Below, piece by piece: positions 14,150 through 22,917 of a stretch of 29,905 bases of DNA. The stretch spans positions 1 to 29,905 of the forward strand of contig DATAPW010000234.1 in assembly GCA_036265005.1 (NCBI GenBank), written 5' to 3'. The notes under the pieces are model-generated. The model did not search any database. It saw only the letters and a list, made by a program, of their open reading frames with translations, and was not told the origin of the DNA. How positions within the stretch are numbered: position 1 is the first letter of the stretch; every line of letters begins with the position of its first letter. The DNA is from JAMXLO01 sp036265005. Its GTDB lineage: Bacteria > Pseudomonadota > Alphaproteobacteria > Acetobacterales > Acetobacteraceae. The translations under genes and the position numbers were made by a program.

Positions 14150-15343
14150 ATGACTGAAGTGACCGAGGAGCCCTCGTCAAAGGGCCGATGGCGCAAGCCT
14201 GCGCTCGTCGTTCTGGCGGCGATCGTCGCCGCCATAGGTGTGGGTGCGGGCATTGCCAGGCATTCCGTTGCGCAGCAGGCTCAGCCCGCGGGCAACCCGC
14301 CGCCGGTTCCGGTCTCCGTCGCCCGCGTCACGCGGCAGGACGTTCCGGTCTACGCCCGCGGCCTCGGCTCGGTGCAGGCGTTCAGTGCCGTGCTGGTGCG
14401 CGCGCGAGTGGACGGCACGCTCATGCAGTTCCCGGTCACCGAAGGCCAGGAGGTCAAGCAGGGCGACCTGCTGGCGGTGATCGATCCGCGCCCGTTCCAG
14501 GCCGCGCTCGATGCTGCGATGGCGAAGAAGGCGCAGGACGAGGCCGACATGGCCAACGCCAAGCAGGACATGGCGCGCTATTCGGCATTAGCGCAGAAGG
14601 ACTTTGCGTCCCACCAGCAGGTCGATACGCAGCATGCGCTGGTGAACCGCACGACCGCGATGATCGCCGGCGATACCGCGGCCATCGAAACAGCGCAGCT
14701 CAACCTGAGCTATTGCTACATCACATCGCCGATCCAGGGCCGTGTCGGCCTGCGCCTGGTGGATCCCGGCAACCTGGTGCACGCCTCCGACGCCACCGGC
14801 ATCGTCACTGTCACCCAGATCCATCCGATCTCGGTGCTGTTCACGCTGCCGCAGGACAGCCTGCCGCGCATCAGCCTGGCGATGGAGGCAGGCAAGCTGC
14901 CGGTGACCGCCTTCGCGCCCGATGACAAGACAGCGCTCGACCAGGGCACGCTGCTGACGCCGGACAATGCGATCGATCCCGCCACCGGCACGATCAAGCT
15001 GAAGGCCAATTTCCCGAACCCGCACAACACGCTGTGGCCCGGGCAGTTCGTCAATGCGCGCCTGCAACTCGGCATCGACCAGAACGTGCTGACCGTGCCC
15101 TCTGTCGCGGTGCAGCATGGGCCGTCTGGCCTCTACGCCTATGTCGTCACGCCGGATTCCTCGGTGGCGCGGCAGCCGGTCGAGGTTGCCCGCGATGACG
15201 GGACACTGGCCGTGATCGCCAAGGGACTGACCGAGGGCCAGGCCGTGGTGACCGATGGCCAGTCCCGCCTGCAGGCCGGCTCCAAGGTGGCGGCCAACGA
15301 TGTGTCGCAGCAGGCCGCCGCACCGGCGAAGCCAGGCGGCTGA
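14150..15343 (+). CDS. RND efflux periplasmic adaptor (MdtA-like)
   Basis: Membrane fusion protein that links an inner-membrane RND pump to an outer-membrane channel. A single anchor helix (PALVVLAAIVAAIGVGAGIA, about 17-36) follows a charged N-terminus. Then come the first beta-barrel strand (VARVTRQDVPVYARGLGSVQ), the lipoyl half-motifs (MQFPVTEGQEVKQGDLLAVI and SYCYITSPIQGRVGL) around an Ala-rich coiled-coil hairpin, and the barrel and membrane-proximal domains (LLTPDNAIDPATGTIKLKA). The length of 397 residues is typical. The pump gene follows after 21 nt. The start at 14150 (MTEVTEE) has only a weak ribosome binding site. Confidence 0.94.
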   Translation: MTEVTEEPSSKGRWRKPALVVLAAIVAAIGVGAGIARHSVAQQAQPAGNPPPVPVSVARVTRQDVPVYARGLGSVQAFSAVLVRARVDGTLMQFPVTEGQEVKQGDLLAVIDPRPFQAALDAAMAKKAQDEADMANAKQDMARYSALAQKDFASHQQVDTQHALVNRTTAMIAGDTAAIETAQLNLSYCYITSPIQGRVGLRLVDPGNLVHASDATGIVTVTQIHPISVLFTLPQDSLPRISLAMEAGKLPVTAFAPDDKTALDQGTLLTPDNAIDPATGTIKLKANFPNPHNTLWPGQFVNARLQLGIDQNVLTVPSVAVQHGPSGLYAYVVTPDSSVARQPVEVARDDGTLAVIAKGLTEGQAVVTDGQSRLQAGSKVAANDVSQQAAAPAKPGG

Positions 15344-15364
15344 GAGAGGGGCACCGGCGCGCGC

Positions 15365-18300
15365 ATGAGCATCTCCACCCCCTTCATCCGCCGTCCGGTC
15401 GCCACATCACTGCTGATGGCGGCGTTCGTGCTGGTGGGTATCGCCGCCTATCCGCTGCTACCGGTCGCCCCGCTGCCGCGCGTCGATTTCCCCACCATCT
15501 CGGTGACCGCGAAATTCCCCGGCGCCAGTCCCGACACGATGGCAGCGACGGTCGCGCAGCCACTGGAATATCAGTTCGCCGAGATCGCCGGCGTCTCGCA
15601 GCTCACCTCGGTGAGCGTCCTGGGCACCACGCAGATCACCATCCAGTTCGACCTCGACCGCAATATCGACGCCGCCGCGGGTGATGTGCAGGCGGCGATC
15701 AACGCCGCATCCGGGCAATTGCCCAAGAACCTGCCATCGCCACCCACCTACCGTAAGGTCAATCCATCCGACTCGCCGATCATGATACTGTCGGTGCAAT
15801 CCGACGCGGTGCCGCTGATCGACGTGGACGACTACGCCGACAACATCCTGTCGCAGCAGATCTCGCAGATCCCCGGCGTCGCGCAGATGTTCATCGGCGG
15901 CGAGCAGAAACGCGCGGTGCGCGTGCAGGTGGACCCCGGCAAGCTCGCCGCCATGGGCCTGACGATGGAGGATGTCCGCGGCACGCTGGTCAACTCCACG
16001 GCAAACTCGCCGAAGGGCACCGTTGATACCGAGCACCGATCGTTCGCGCTCTATGCCAACGATCAGCTTACCAAGGGCGCCGAGTACAACAACGTCATCC
16101 TGTCCTATCGCAACGGCGCGCCGGTGCGCGTCAAGGACATCGGCCAGGCGGTGGACGGGCCGGAGAACGCCCTGCTGGCCGGCTGGCAGAACGGCCAGCG
16201 CGGCATCATCCTGGTGGTGTTCAAGCAGCCCGGCGCCAACGTGATCGACACGGTGGACCGCATCAAGGCCGCCCTGCCGGGCCTCGAGGCGGCCATCCCG
16301 CCGGCGATCCACGTCAACGTCATCATGGATCGCACGCTGACCATCCGGGCCTCGGTGCACGACGTGCAGTTCACCCTGATGCTGTCGATCAGCCTGGTCG
16401 TAATGGTGATCTTCCTGTTCCTGCGCAGCGTCTGGGCCACCATCATTCCGTCGATCACCGTGCCGGTGGCGCTGATCTGTACCTTCGCCGTGATGTATTT
16501 GCTCAGCTACAGCCTGGACAACCTGTCGCTGATGGCGCTGACCATCGCGGTCGGCTTCGTGGTGGACGATGCCATCGTGATGCTGGAGAACATCTACCGC
16601 CACGTCGAGGAGGGCATGACGCCGATGGAGGCGGCGCTGAAGGGCGCTGGCGAGATCGGCTTTACCATCGTCTCGATCAGTTGCTCGCTGATCGCGGTGT
16701 TCATCCCGCTGCTGTTGATGGGCGGCATCGTCGGCCGGCTGTTCCGCGAGTTCGCCATGACGGTCACCGTCGCGGTAGTGGTGTCCTGCGTGGTTTCGCT
16801 GACGCTGACGCCGATGATGTGCTCGCGCTTCCTGCGCCATGACACCGGCGAGCACGGCAGGTTCTATCGCATCATCGAGGGCTTCTTCGACGCGCTGGTC
16901 GGCGGCTACCGCCGTACGCTGGACATCGCACTGCGTCACCAGTTCATCACCCTGCTGACCTTCCTCGGCACCGTTTCGCTGACCGTCGTGCTCTACATTT
17001 ATATCCCAAAGGGCTTCTTCCCGCCGCAGGACACCGGCGTGGTGCTGGGGGTGACCGAGGGCGCGCAGGACGTCTCGTTCAAGGAGATGTCGCGCATCCA
17101 GCAGGCGCTGAACGATATCGTCGCCAAAGACCCTGACGTGTCAGCCTATGGCGCGACGGTCGGCGCCGGCATCGGCGGACAGACCACCAACAACGGCCGC
17201 ATCTACATCGCGCTGAAGCCGTGGAACGAGCGGGTCGGCGGCACCGCGCAGAATTTCATCAACCGGGTGCGGCCGAAGCTGCAGTCGGTGCTGGGCGGCG
17301 CCCTTTACATGCAGGCAGCGCAGGACATCCGGGTCGGCGGCAGGCTGACCAAGACCGAGTTCCAGTACACCCTGCAGGATGCCGACCTGGCGGAACTCTA
17401 CCAGTGGTCACCGAAGATCCTCGACAAGCTGAAAAGCCTGCCGATGCTGCGCGACGTCACCACCGACCAGCAGGCCGGCGGCACGACCGCGACGCTCACC
17501 ATCGACCGCGACCAGGCGGCGCGCTTCGGCGTGCAGCCGCAGGTGATCGACGACACGCTGTATGACGCGTTCGGCCAGCGGCAGATCACCCAGTATTTCT
17601 CGCAGGTGAACTCGTACCACCTGATCCTCGAGGTGATGCCCGACCAGCTCACCGCGGTGGACACACTGAACAAGCTCTACGTGAAGTCCAGCACCGGGCA
17701 GGCGGTACCGCTGTCCACCTTCGTCAAAGTCACGACCGTGCCGGTGCAGCCGCTGTCGATCAGCCACCAGAGTCAGTTCCCGGCGGTGACGATCTCGTTC
17801 AACCTGGCGCCCGGCGCGGCCCTGGGTGAGGCGGTGGACGCGATCAATGCGGCGGTGCGCGAGATGGGTGTGCCGATCACCGTGCAGGGCTCCTTCCAGG
17901 GCACCGCGCAGGCGTTCCAGTCCTCGCTGTCCACCCAGCCCTACCTGATCGCCGCGGCGCTGATCACCGTCTACATCATCCTTGGCATCCTGTACGAGAG
18001 CTACATCCTGCCGCTGACCATCCTGTCCACCCTGCCCTCCGCCGGCGTGGGTGCACTGCTGATGCTGATGATCCTGCACTACGACCTGTCGGTGATCGCG
18101 CTGATCGGCGTGATCCTGCTGATCGGCATCGTGAAGAAGAACGGCATCATGATGGTGGACTTCGCCATTAACGCCGAACGCCGCGACGGCGAGACGCCGC
18201 TGAACGCCATCCGCCATGCGTGCCTGCTGCGCTTCCGGCCGATCATGATGACCACGATGGCCGCGCTGCTGTCGGGCCTGCCGCTGATGCTGGGCAACGG

Positions 18301-18490
18301 CGCGGGGTCCGAGCTGCGGCGACCGCTGGGCTGCGCCATGGTCGGCGGCCTGCTGCTGAGCCAGGCGCTTACGCTGTATACGACGCCGGTGATCTACCTG
18401 TACCTGGATCGCCTGCAGCACTGGCTGTCGCCGAAGCGCCACCGGATGCCCACGCTGGCCGAGAAGATGGGATCGGCGACCGCAGACTGA
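15365..18490 (+). CDS. RND efflux pump, inner-membrane transporter (MdtB/MdtC-like)
   Basis: Proton-driven exporter of the HAE-1 RND family, 1041 residues, full length. FIRRPVATSLLMAAFVLVGI forms TM1, followed by the large periplasmic porter domain (ISVTAKFPGASPDTMAATVA, QISQIPGVAQMFIGG). The proton-relay pair in TM4 is Asp401-Asp402 in GFVVDDAIVMLENI. A second copy of the layout follows, with GFFPPQDTGVVLG at the start of the second periplasmic loop, and VKKNGIMMVDFAI and GNGAGSELRRPLG near the end. It is translated 21 nt after the adaptor. Only one pump gene is present (E. coli has mdtB plus mdtC), and no TolC-type gene follows, so the channel must be encoded elsewhere. The substrate is not predictable. 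Confidence 0.96.
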   Translation: MSISTPFIRRPVATSLLMAAFVLVGIAAYPLLPVAPLPRVDFPTISVTAKFPGASPDTMAATVAQPLEYQFAEIAGVSQLTSVSVLGTTQITIQFDLDRNIDAAAGDVQAAINAASGQLPKNLPSPPTYRKVNPSDSPIMILSVQSDAVPLIDVDDYADNILSQQISQIPGVAQMFIGGEQKRAVRVQVDPGKLAAMGLTMEDVRGTLVNSTANSPKGTVDTEHRSFALYANDQLTKGAEYNNVILSYRNGAPVRVKDIGQAVDGPENALLAGWQNGQRGIILVVFKQPGANVIDTVDRIKAALPGLEAAIPPAIHVNVIMDRTLTIRASVHDVQFTLMLSISLVVMVIFLFLRSVWATIIPSITVPVALICTFAVMYLLSYSLDNLSLMALTIAVGFVVDDAIVMLENIYRHVEEGMTPMEAALKGAGEIGFTIVSISCSLIAVFIPLLLMGGIVGRLFREFAMTVTVAVVVSCVVSLTLTPMMCSRFLRHDTGEHGRFYRIIEGFFDALVGGYRRTLDIALRHQFITLLTFLGTVSLTVVLYIYIPKGFFPPQDTGVVLGVTEGAQDVSFKEMSRIQQALNDIVAKDPDVSAYGATVGAGIGGQTTNNGRIYIALKPWNERVGGTAQNFINRVRPKLQSVLGGALYMQAAQDIRVGGRLTKTEFQYTLQDADLAELYQWSPKILDKLKSLPMLRDVTTDQQAGGTTATLTIDRDQAARFGVQPQVIDDTLYDAFGQRQITQYFSQVNSYHLILEVMPDQLTAVDTLNKLYVKSSTGQAVPLSTFVKVTTVPVQPLSISHQSQFPAVTISFNLAPGAALGEAVDAINAAVREMGVPITVQGSFQGTAQAFQSSLSTQPYLIAAALITVYIILGILYESYILPLTILSTLPSAGVGALLMLMILHYDLSVIALIGVILLIGIVKKNGIMMVDFAINAERRDGETPLNAIRHACLLRFRPIMMTTMAALLSGLPLMLGNGAGSELRRPLGCAMVGGLLLSQALTLYTTPVIYLYLDRLQHWLSPKRHRMPTLAEKMGSATAD

Positions 18491-18712
18491 GCGTAAGGCA
18501 AGGATCCACATCGAGGCCGCCGAGACCGCACTGGGGCGCCACCGGCATGCGCAACCATGGCGCTGCGCACGTAGCGCATGCAACTTTCGCTTCTCGGTGG
18601 CCCTCAGCGTTCTCTGTGTGAAGCCTTCGCTTGCCTCCCTTCCCCACCTCTGGCGTTTTCCCGGCACGCATCGCAAAGTTGCCGCTGAACACCACAAAGG
18701 GGAGATTCCAGG

Positions 18713-19498
18713 ATGGAAGTCCGTCTCGACGGCCGCAGCGCCATCATCACCGGGGCCAGCATGGGGCTCGGCCTTGCCATGGCGAAGGAGTTCGCCGCAT
18801 CGGGCGCCGACGTCGCGATCCTTGCCCGCCGGCCGGAGGTGCTGGAGCAGGCCAAGGCCACCGTGTCAGCCACCGCACAGGGCGGCCGCGTCGCCACCTT
18901 CGTCTGCGACGTCGCCAAGGCCGACGACATCCAGAAGACCTATGACGGCGTGATCAAGGCGTTCGGCAAGGTCGATATCCTGATCAACAACGCCGGCCAA
19001 TCGATGGCGATGCCGTCCGAGCAGATCACCGACGACATCTGGCGCGACGACCTGGAACTCAAGCTGTTCGCCGCGATCCGCCTGGCGCGGCTGGTCTGGC
19101 CGGGCATGAAGCAGCGCAAATGGGGCCGCATCATCAACGTGCTCAACACCGGAGCGAAAGCCCCGCGCGCCAACGGTGCGCCGACCGCGGTGTCGCGCGC
19201 CGCCGGCATGGCGTTCATGAAGGTGCTCGCCGGCGAGGGCGCGCCGCACGGCATCCTGGTGAACGGCATGCTGGTCGGCCAGATCGTCTCCGATCAGGTC
19301 GCCCGCCGCCACGCCCGCGAAGGCAGCAACACGCCGTTCGACGACTACATCGCCAGTGTCGGCAAGGGCATCCCGGTCGGCCGCATGGGCAAGGCGGAGG
19401 AGTTCGCCGCCATGGCGTGCTTCCTGTGCTCCGATCACGCAGGCTTCACCACCGGCACGGCAATCAACATGGACGGCGGCGCCAGCCCTGTGGTGTGA
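18713..19498 (+). CDS. Short-chain dehydrogenase/reductase-like protein lacking catalytic Tyr and Lys
   Basis: A 261-residue Rossmann-fold protein of the classical SDR family. The nucleotide-binding TGASMGLG (13-20), NNAG (92-95) and the C-terminal GTAINMDGGASPVV are all present. The active site is not: where classical enzymes have YxxxK, this protein reads TAVSR (158-162), and the Ser position reads as Asn-Thr in VLNTGAK. It may be a divergent reductase subgroup with another mechanism or a cofactor-binding non-enzyme; similar PTAVSRAAG sequences occur in alphaproteobacterial 3-oxoacyl-ACP-reductase-like proteins, as far as I recall. The ATG follows AAGGGGAG. A role with zwf, 186 nt downstream, is not evident. 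Confidence 0.85.
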   Translation: MEVRLDGRSAIITGASMGLGLAMAKEFAASGADVAILARRPEVLEQAKATVSATAQGGRVATFVCDVAKADDIQKTYDGVIKAFGKVDILINNAGQSMAMPSEQITDDIWRDDLELKLFAAIRLARLVWPGMKQRKWGRIINVLNTGAKAPRANGAPTAVSRAAGMAFMKVLAGEGAPHGILVNGMLVGQIVSDQVARRHAREGSNTPFDDYIASVGKGIPVGRMGKAEEFAAMACFLCSDHAGFTTGTAINMDGGASPVV

Positions 19499-19511
19499 AG
19501 GATTTGGACCT

Positions 19512-19579
19512 GCAGATGAACGCGGATGACCGGTTGGCCGCGCCTTCCCCTTGATCCGCGTTGGTCTGTGGTCATCTGC
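19512..19579. repeat. Inverted dispersed repeat (GCAGATGA...CGCGGATGA type)
   Basis: The left arm GCAGATGAACGCGGATGA (19512-19529) matches the reverse complement of the arm at 19552-19579, which contains TGATCCGCG and GGTCATCTGC. A related fragment lies at 10242. Such sequences are scattered in many bacterial genomes. Confidence 0.65.
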
Positions 19580-19603
19580 CGCATGACGACGAATTGCCGT
19601 ATG

Positions 19604-19642
19604 CCGTAGGGCGGGAAGGTGCTGCACTTTTCCGCCCTACGG
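19604..19642. repeat. REP-like palindrome (CCGTAGGGCGG)
   Basis: Perfect 11-bp arms CCGTAGGGCGG (19604-19614) and CCGCCCTACGG (19632-19642) around a 17-nt loop, typical of a dispersed palindromic repeat. It sits 43 nt before zwf and would form a hairpin in its leader. Confidence 0.7.
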
Positions 19643-19684
19643 CGGTACTACGACGGGATGACAACGAACTTGTGAGGTTGCAGC

Positions 19685-21163
19685 ATGGCGAAGATCATCC
19701 CCGTTGCGACCTTTGACTGCGTGGTGTTCGGCGCCACCGGCGACCTGACGCTGCGGAAGCTGTTGCCGGCGCTGTACTACCGCTTCCGCGATGGCCAGAT
19801 GCCGCCTGAATCGCGCGTCATTGCCGCGGCGCGCTCCGACCTGACCGACGAGGACTATCGCAAGCGCGCCACCAAGGCGCTACAGGAGCATGTCGCCAAG
19901 GAGGACCTCGAACCCGGCGTCGCCGATCGTTTCTGTTCACGGCTCAGCTATCTGCGGCTGGACGCCACCAAGCCGGACGACAGCGGCTGGAGCACGCTGG
20001 AACACTTGCTCGATCCCGACCGGGTGCGGGTGTTCTACCTCGCGACGTCGCCGGAACTCTACGGCCCGATCTGCCGCAACATCGGTGCTCACCAACTGGT
20101 CACCGAGCAGTCCCGCGTGGTGCTGGAAAAGCCGATCGGCCACGACCTGCCATCGGCCCGCGCGATCAACGACGAAGTGGGCCAGGTATTCACCGAACCG
20201 CAGATCTTCCGCATCGACCACTACCTCGGCAAGGAGACGGTGCAGAACCTGCTCGCGCTGCGCTTCGCCAACACGATCTTCGAGCGGCTGTGGAATGCCG
20301 ATGTCATCGACCACGTGCAGATCACCGTGGCCGAGACGGTCGGCGTAGAGCAGCGCGGCGGCTACTACGACGGCACCGGTGCGCTGCGCGACATGGTGCA
20401 GAACCACATCCTGCAACTGCTCTGCCTGATCGCGATGGAACCGCCGGTGTCGCTGGAAGCCGACCGGGTGCGCGACGAAAAGCTGAAGGTGCTGCGCGCG
20501 CTGCGTCCGCTCGAGCCGCATGAGGTGGCGACGCTGACGGTGCGCGGCCAGTACACCCAGGGCGCGATCGGCGGCCAGCCGGTGTCGGGCTACATCGCCG
20601 ACCTGAACGGGCCGGAGACCAGCGACACCGAAACCTTCGTCGCGCTGAAGGCGGACGTGCGCACGTGGCGTTGGGCGAACGTGCCGTTCTACCTGCGCAC
20701 CGGCAAACGGCTGCCGCAGAAGGTGTCGGAAATCGTCATCCAGTATCGCGCCCCGCCATTCTCGATCTTTCCGCCGGACGCCGCCGACTGGTCGCCCAAC
20801 AAGCTGATCATCCGGCTGCAGCCGGAGGAAGGCATGAGGCTGGAGATGATGACCAAGGACCCCGGCCCGGGCGGTCTGCGCCTGTCGGCGACCGGGCTGG
20901 ATATCCGCTTCGAGAAGACCTTCGGCATGCGGTTTCCCGACGCCTATGAGCGGCTGCTGATGGACGTGGTGCGCGGCAACGCGACGCTGTTCATGCGTCG
21001 CGACGAGGTGGAGGCGGCATGGGCGTGGGTCGAGCCGATCCTGGAGGCGTGGAGCAGCCGCCCCGACCATCCGCGACCGTATCCCGCCGGAAGCTGGGGA
21101 CCCACCGCCGCGATCGCGCTGATCGAGCGCGAGGGGCGCACCTGGCATGAGGAGATCGACTGA
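19685..21163 (+). CDS. zwf: Glucose-6-phosphate 1-dehydrogenase
   Basis: Oxidises glucose 6-phosphate to 6-phosphogluconolactone with NADP, the entry to the pentose phosphate and Entner-Doudoroff routes. The 492 residues show FGATGDLTLRKLLPALY (cofactor site, GATGDL at 16-21), VVLEKPIGHDLPSA, and the catalytic signature RIDHYLGKE at 176-184 with Asp178 and His179. VPFYLRTGKRLPQKVSEIVI follows in the substrate domain. No pgl, edd or eda gene is adjacent. GAGGT precedes the ATG. Downstream lies a convergent spacer with a minus-strand terminator and a CRP-like palindrome. Confidence 0.97.
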   Translation: MAKIIPVATFDCVVFGATGDLTLRKLLPALYYRFRDGQMPPESRVIAAARSDLTDEDYRKRATKALQEHVAKEDLEPGVADRFCSRLSYLRLDATKPDDSGWSTLEHLLDPDRVRVFYLATSPELYGPICRNIGAHQLVTEQSRVVLEKPIGHDLPSARAINDEVGQVFTEPQIFRIDHYLGKETVQNLLALRFANTIFERLWNADVIDHVQITVAETVGVEQRGGYYDGTGALRDMVQNHILQLLCLIAMEPPVSLEADRVRDEKLKVLRALRPLEPHEVATLTVRGQYTQGAIGGQPVSGYIADLNGPETSDTETFVALKADVRTWRWANVPFYLRTGKRLPQKVSEIVIQYRAPPFSIFPPDAADWSPNKLIIRLQPEEGMRLEMMTKDPGPGGLRLSATGLDIRFEKTFGMRFPDAYERLLMDVVRGNATLFMRRDEVEAAWAWVEPILEAWSSRPDHPRPYPAGSWGPTAAIALIEREGRTWHEEID

Positions 21164-21261
21164 CCGGCATTTCAGGCAGGGTCCACACCGAGGGCGGCCG
21201 ATGGCGCATCGAGAGCCACCGTGACCGCTTCGTTTGCCGCGGGCTGCCTGCGCGCCCGCAC

Positions 21262-21296
21262 AAAAAAAGGCCCGGTCGCCGGAAGGCGACCGGGCC
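21262..21296 (-). terminator. Strong Rho-independent terminator behind the flavin monooxygenase gene
   Basis: A perfect 12-bp stem GGCCCGGTCGCC/GGCGACCGGGCC (loop 4 nt on either strand) at 21269-21296 is preceded on the plus strand by seven A residues. It therefore ends in seven T residues for transcripts coming leftward from the gene ending at 21435. It could also slow readthrough from zwf. Confidence 0.85.
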
Positions 21297-21405
21297 GCAA
21301 GGGAAGGTCCGGGTTGACCTGGGCCATGGGCCCAATCGACGAGCGCGGGTGTTGGGGCAGCGCCAGCCGACGGCCTCCTGTGTCGCATGCCAGGATGCCC
21401 AAGTC

Positions 21406-21421
21406 TGTGAGCTAGCTCACA
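21406..21421. promoter_or_regulatory. Perfect CRP/FNR-type palindrome in a convergent spacer
   Basis: TGTGAGCTAGCTCACA is a perfect 16-bp palindrome and fits the CRP consensus TGTGA-N6-TCACA exactly. It lies 14 nt downstream of the monooxygenase stop and about 240 nt after zwf, with no gene starting nearby. Confidence 0.45.
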
Positions 21422-21434
21422 CGTTTCGATAACA

Positions 21435-22811
21435 TCATCGACGATAGGCGGCCGCCGGGTGGCTGTCAGGCAGCCGGGCACGGTCGGCGCCGAACAGCTT
21501 CTGCCGCAAGGTGCCCGCGGCGTATTCCCGCTTCATCACCCCGCGCGACTGCAGTTCCGGCACCACCAGCGCCACGAAGTCCTCGACGCATTCCGGCACC
21601 ACAGTGCGCGACAGGTTGAAGCCGTCCACATCGGCCGCATCGACCCAGGCCTGCAACTCGTCCGCGACGTGCTGCGGCGAGCCGACGATGGGCGCCTGGC
21701 GGCTGCCCAGCACCATCATCTGCAGCAGCTTGCGCGGCGTCCATTCGGTGTCGCGGCTGCGCGTGGTGATCGCCTCGAGGTTGGAGCTCACCGCGTTGGT
21801 CTTGACGAAGCGGATCGGTTCGTCGGGCCCGTACTGCGAGAAATCCACGCCGACCGACGCGGAGTAATGCGCCAGCGCACCCTCGGAACTGGCGTATTGC
21901 CGATACTCCGCCAGCTTGTCGGCTGCCTCGGCTTCGGTCGGCGCCACCACCACGGTGGCCCCGACGAATACCTTGATGTCGTACGGATCGCGGCCGGCCG
22001 CCTTCGCCCGCGTCCGGATATCGGCGACGATGTCGCGTACGTTGTGCCTGAACTGGCCGTTCACGAACACGCATTCGGCATGCGCAGCGGCGAACTCCCG
22101 CCCGCGTGCCGACGCACCGGCCTGGTACAGCACCGGCGTGCGCTGCGGCGACGGCTCGGACAGATGGATCGCATTCACCTGGTAGTTGCGGCCGTTGTGC
22201 TGCACCGGATGGATGCGCGCCGGATCGGCGAACACGCGGCCATCGCGGTCGCGCAGTACGGCGGTATCCTCCCAACTGCCTTCCCACAACTGGTAGACCA
22301 CCTGCATGTATTCCTCGGCCACGTCGTAGCGGCTGTCATGCTCCGGCTGCTGCACCAGTCCCATGCCGCGTGCGGCGCTGTCCAGGTAGCCGGTGACGAC
22401 GTTCCAGCCGATCCGCCCCTTGGTCAGGTGGTCCAGCGTGGACATGCGGCGCGCGAAGGTATAGGGCGGCTCGTAGGTCAGGTTGCAAGTGACGCCGAAG
22501 CCGAGGTCGCGCGTGGCGTACGCCATGGCGGGGATCAGCAGCAGCGGATCGTTCACCGGGATCTGCACGGCGTTGCGGATCGATGCATCGGGCGAGCCGT
22601 TGAACACGTCGTAAATGCCGAGGATGTCGGCCAGGAACAATCCGTCGAACAGCCCGCGCTCCAGCGTGCGCGCCAGCGACACCCAATGATCGAGGTCGGT
22701 GTAGTGCGAGGATCGGTCACGCGGATGCGCCCACATGCCGTGCTGGATGTGGCCGACGCAGTTCATGTCGAACGCGTTGAGACGGATCTGTCTGGGCATC
22801 TCGTCATCCAC
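21435..22811 (-). CDS. FMN-dependent monooxygenase, NtaA/SnaA/DmoA (luciferase-like) family
   Basis: A class C flavin monooxygenase that uses FMNH2 from a separate reductase to cleave C-N or C-S bonds of small compounds; nitrilotriacetate, dimethylsulfide and similar substrates are known in the family. The 454-458 residues match the long luciferase-like subgroup: RQIRLNAFDMNCVGHIQHGM near the start, LFDGLFLADILGIYDVF, YTFARRMSTLDHLTKGRIGW then NVVTGYLDSAARGMG (flavin pocket), and LYQAGASARGREFAA. The start may be ATG 22811 or 22799 (MPRQIRLN, preferred by family N-termini). A REP-like element fills the gap to the upstream gdh gene. No flavin reductase gene lies beside it, although the nearby nitroreductase family gene could in principle supply reduced flavin. 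Confidence 0.92.
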   Translation of the reverse strand: MDDEMPRQIRLNAFDMNCVGHIQHGMWAHPRDRSSHYTDLDHWVSLARTLERGLFDGLFLADILGIYDVFNGSPDASIRNAVQIPVNDPLLLIPAMAYATRDLGFGVTCNLTYEPPYTFARRMSTLDHLTKGRIGWNVVTGYLDSAARGMGLVQQPEHDSRYDVAEEYMQVVYQLWEGSWEDTAVLRDRDGRVFADPARIHPVQHNGRNYQVNAIHLSEPSPQRTPVLYQAGASARGREFAAAHAECVFVNGQFRHNVRDIVADIRTRAKAAGRDPYDIKVFVGATVVVAPTEAEAADKLAEYRQYASSEGALAHYSASVGVDFSQYGPDEPIRFVKTNAVSSNLEAITTRSRDTEWTPRKLLQMMVLGSRQAPIVGSPQHVADELQAWVDAADVDGFNLSRTVVPECVEDFVALVVPELQSRGVMKREYAAGTLRQKLFGADRARLPDSHPAAAYRR

Positions 22812-22816
22812 CCATT

Positions 22817-22913
22817 GTCATTGCGAGGAGCGCGAGCGACGCGGCAATCCCGGTTGGCCTATGCGTGCCACGCGTGACCGAGATTGCTTCGTCGCTTCGC
22901 TCTTCGCAATGAC
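22817..22913. repeat. REP-like imperfect inverted repeat (GTCATTGCGA...TCGCAATGAC)
   Basis: The 97-bp element starts GTCATTGCGAGGAGCGCGAG and ends CGCTCTTCGCAATGAC, with AATC and GATT inner boundaries, a common type of alphaproteobacterial dispersed palindrome. It occupies almost the whole 106-bp gap between the glutamate dehydrogenase stop and the monooxygenase start. Confidence 0.85.
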
Positions 22914-22917
22914 AGGG

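Noticed and set aside
15458..16939. A 493-codon open frame antisense to the RND pump.
   Set aside because: His/Asp/Gln-rich shadow of a high-GC gene, no family resemblance; the sense frame is unambiguous.
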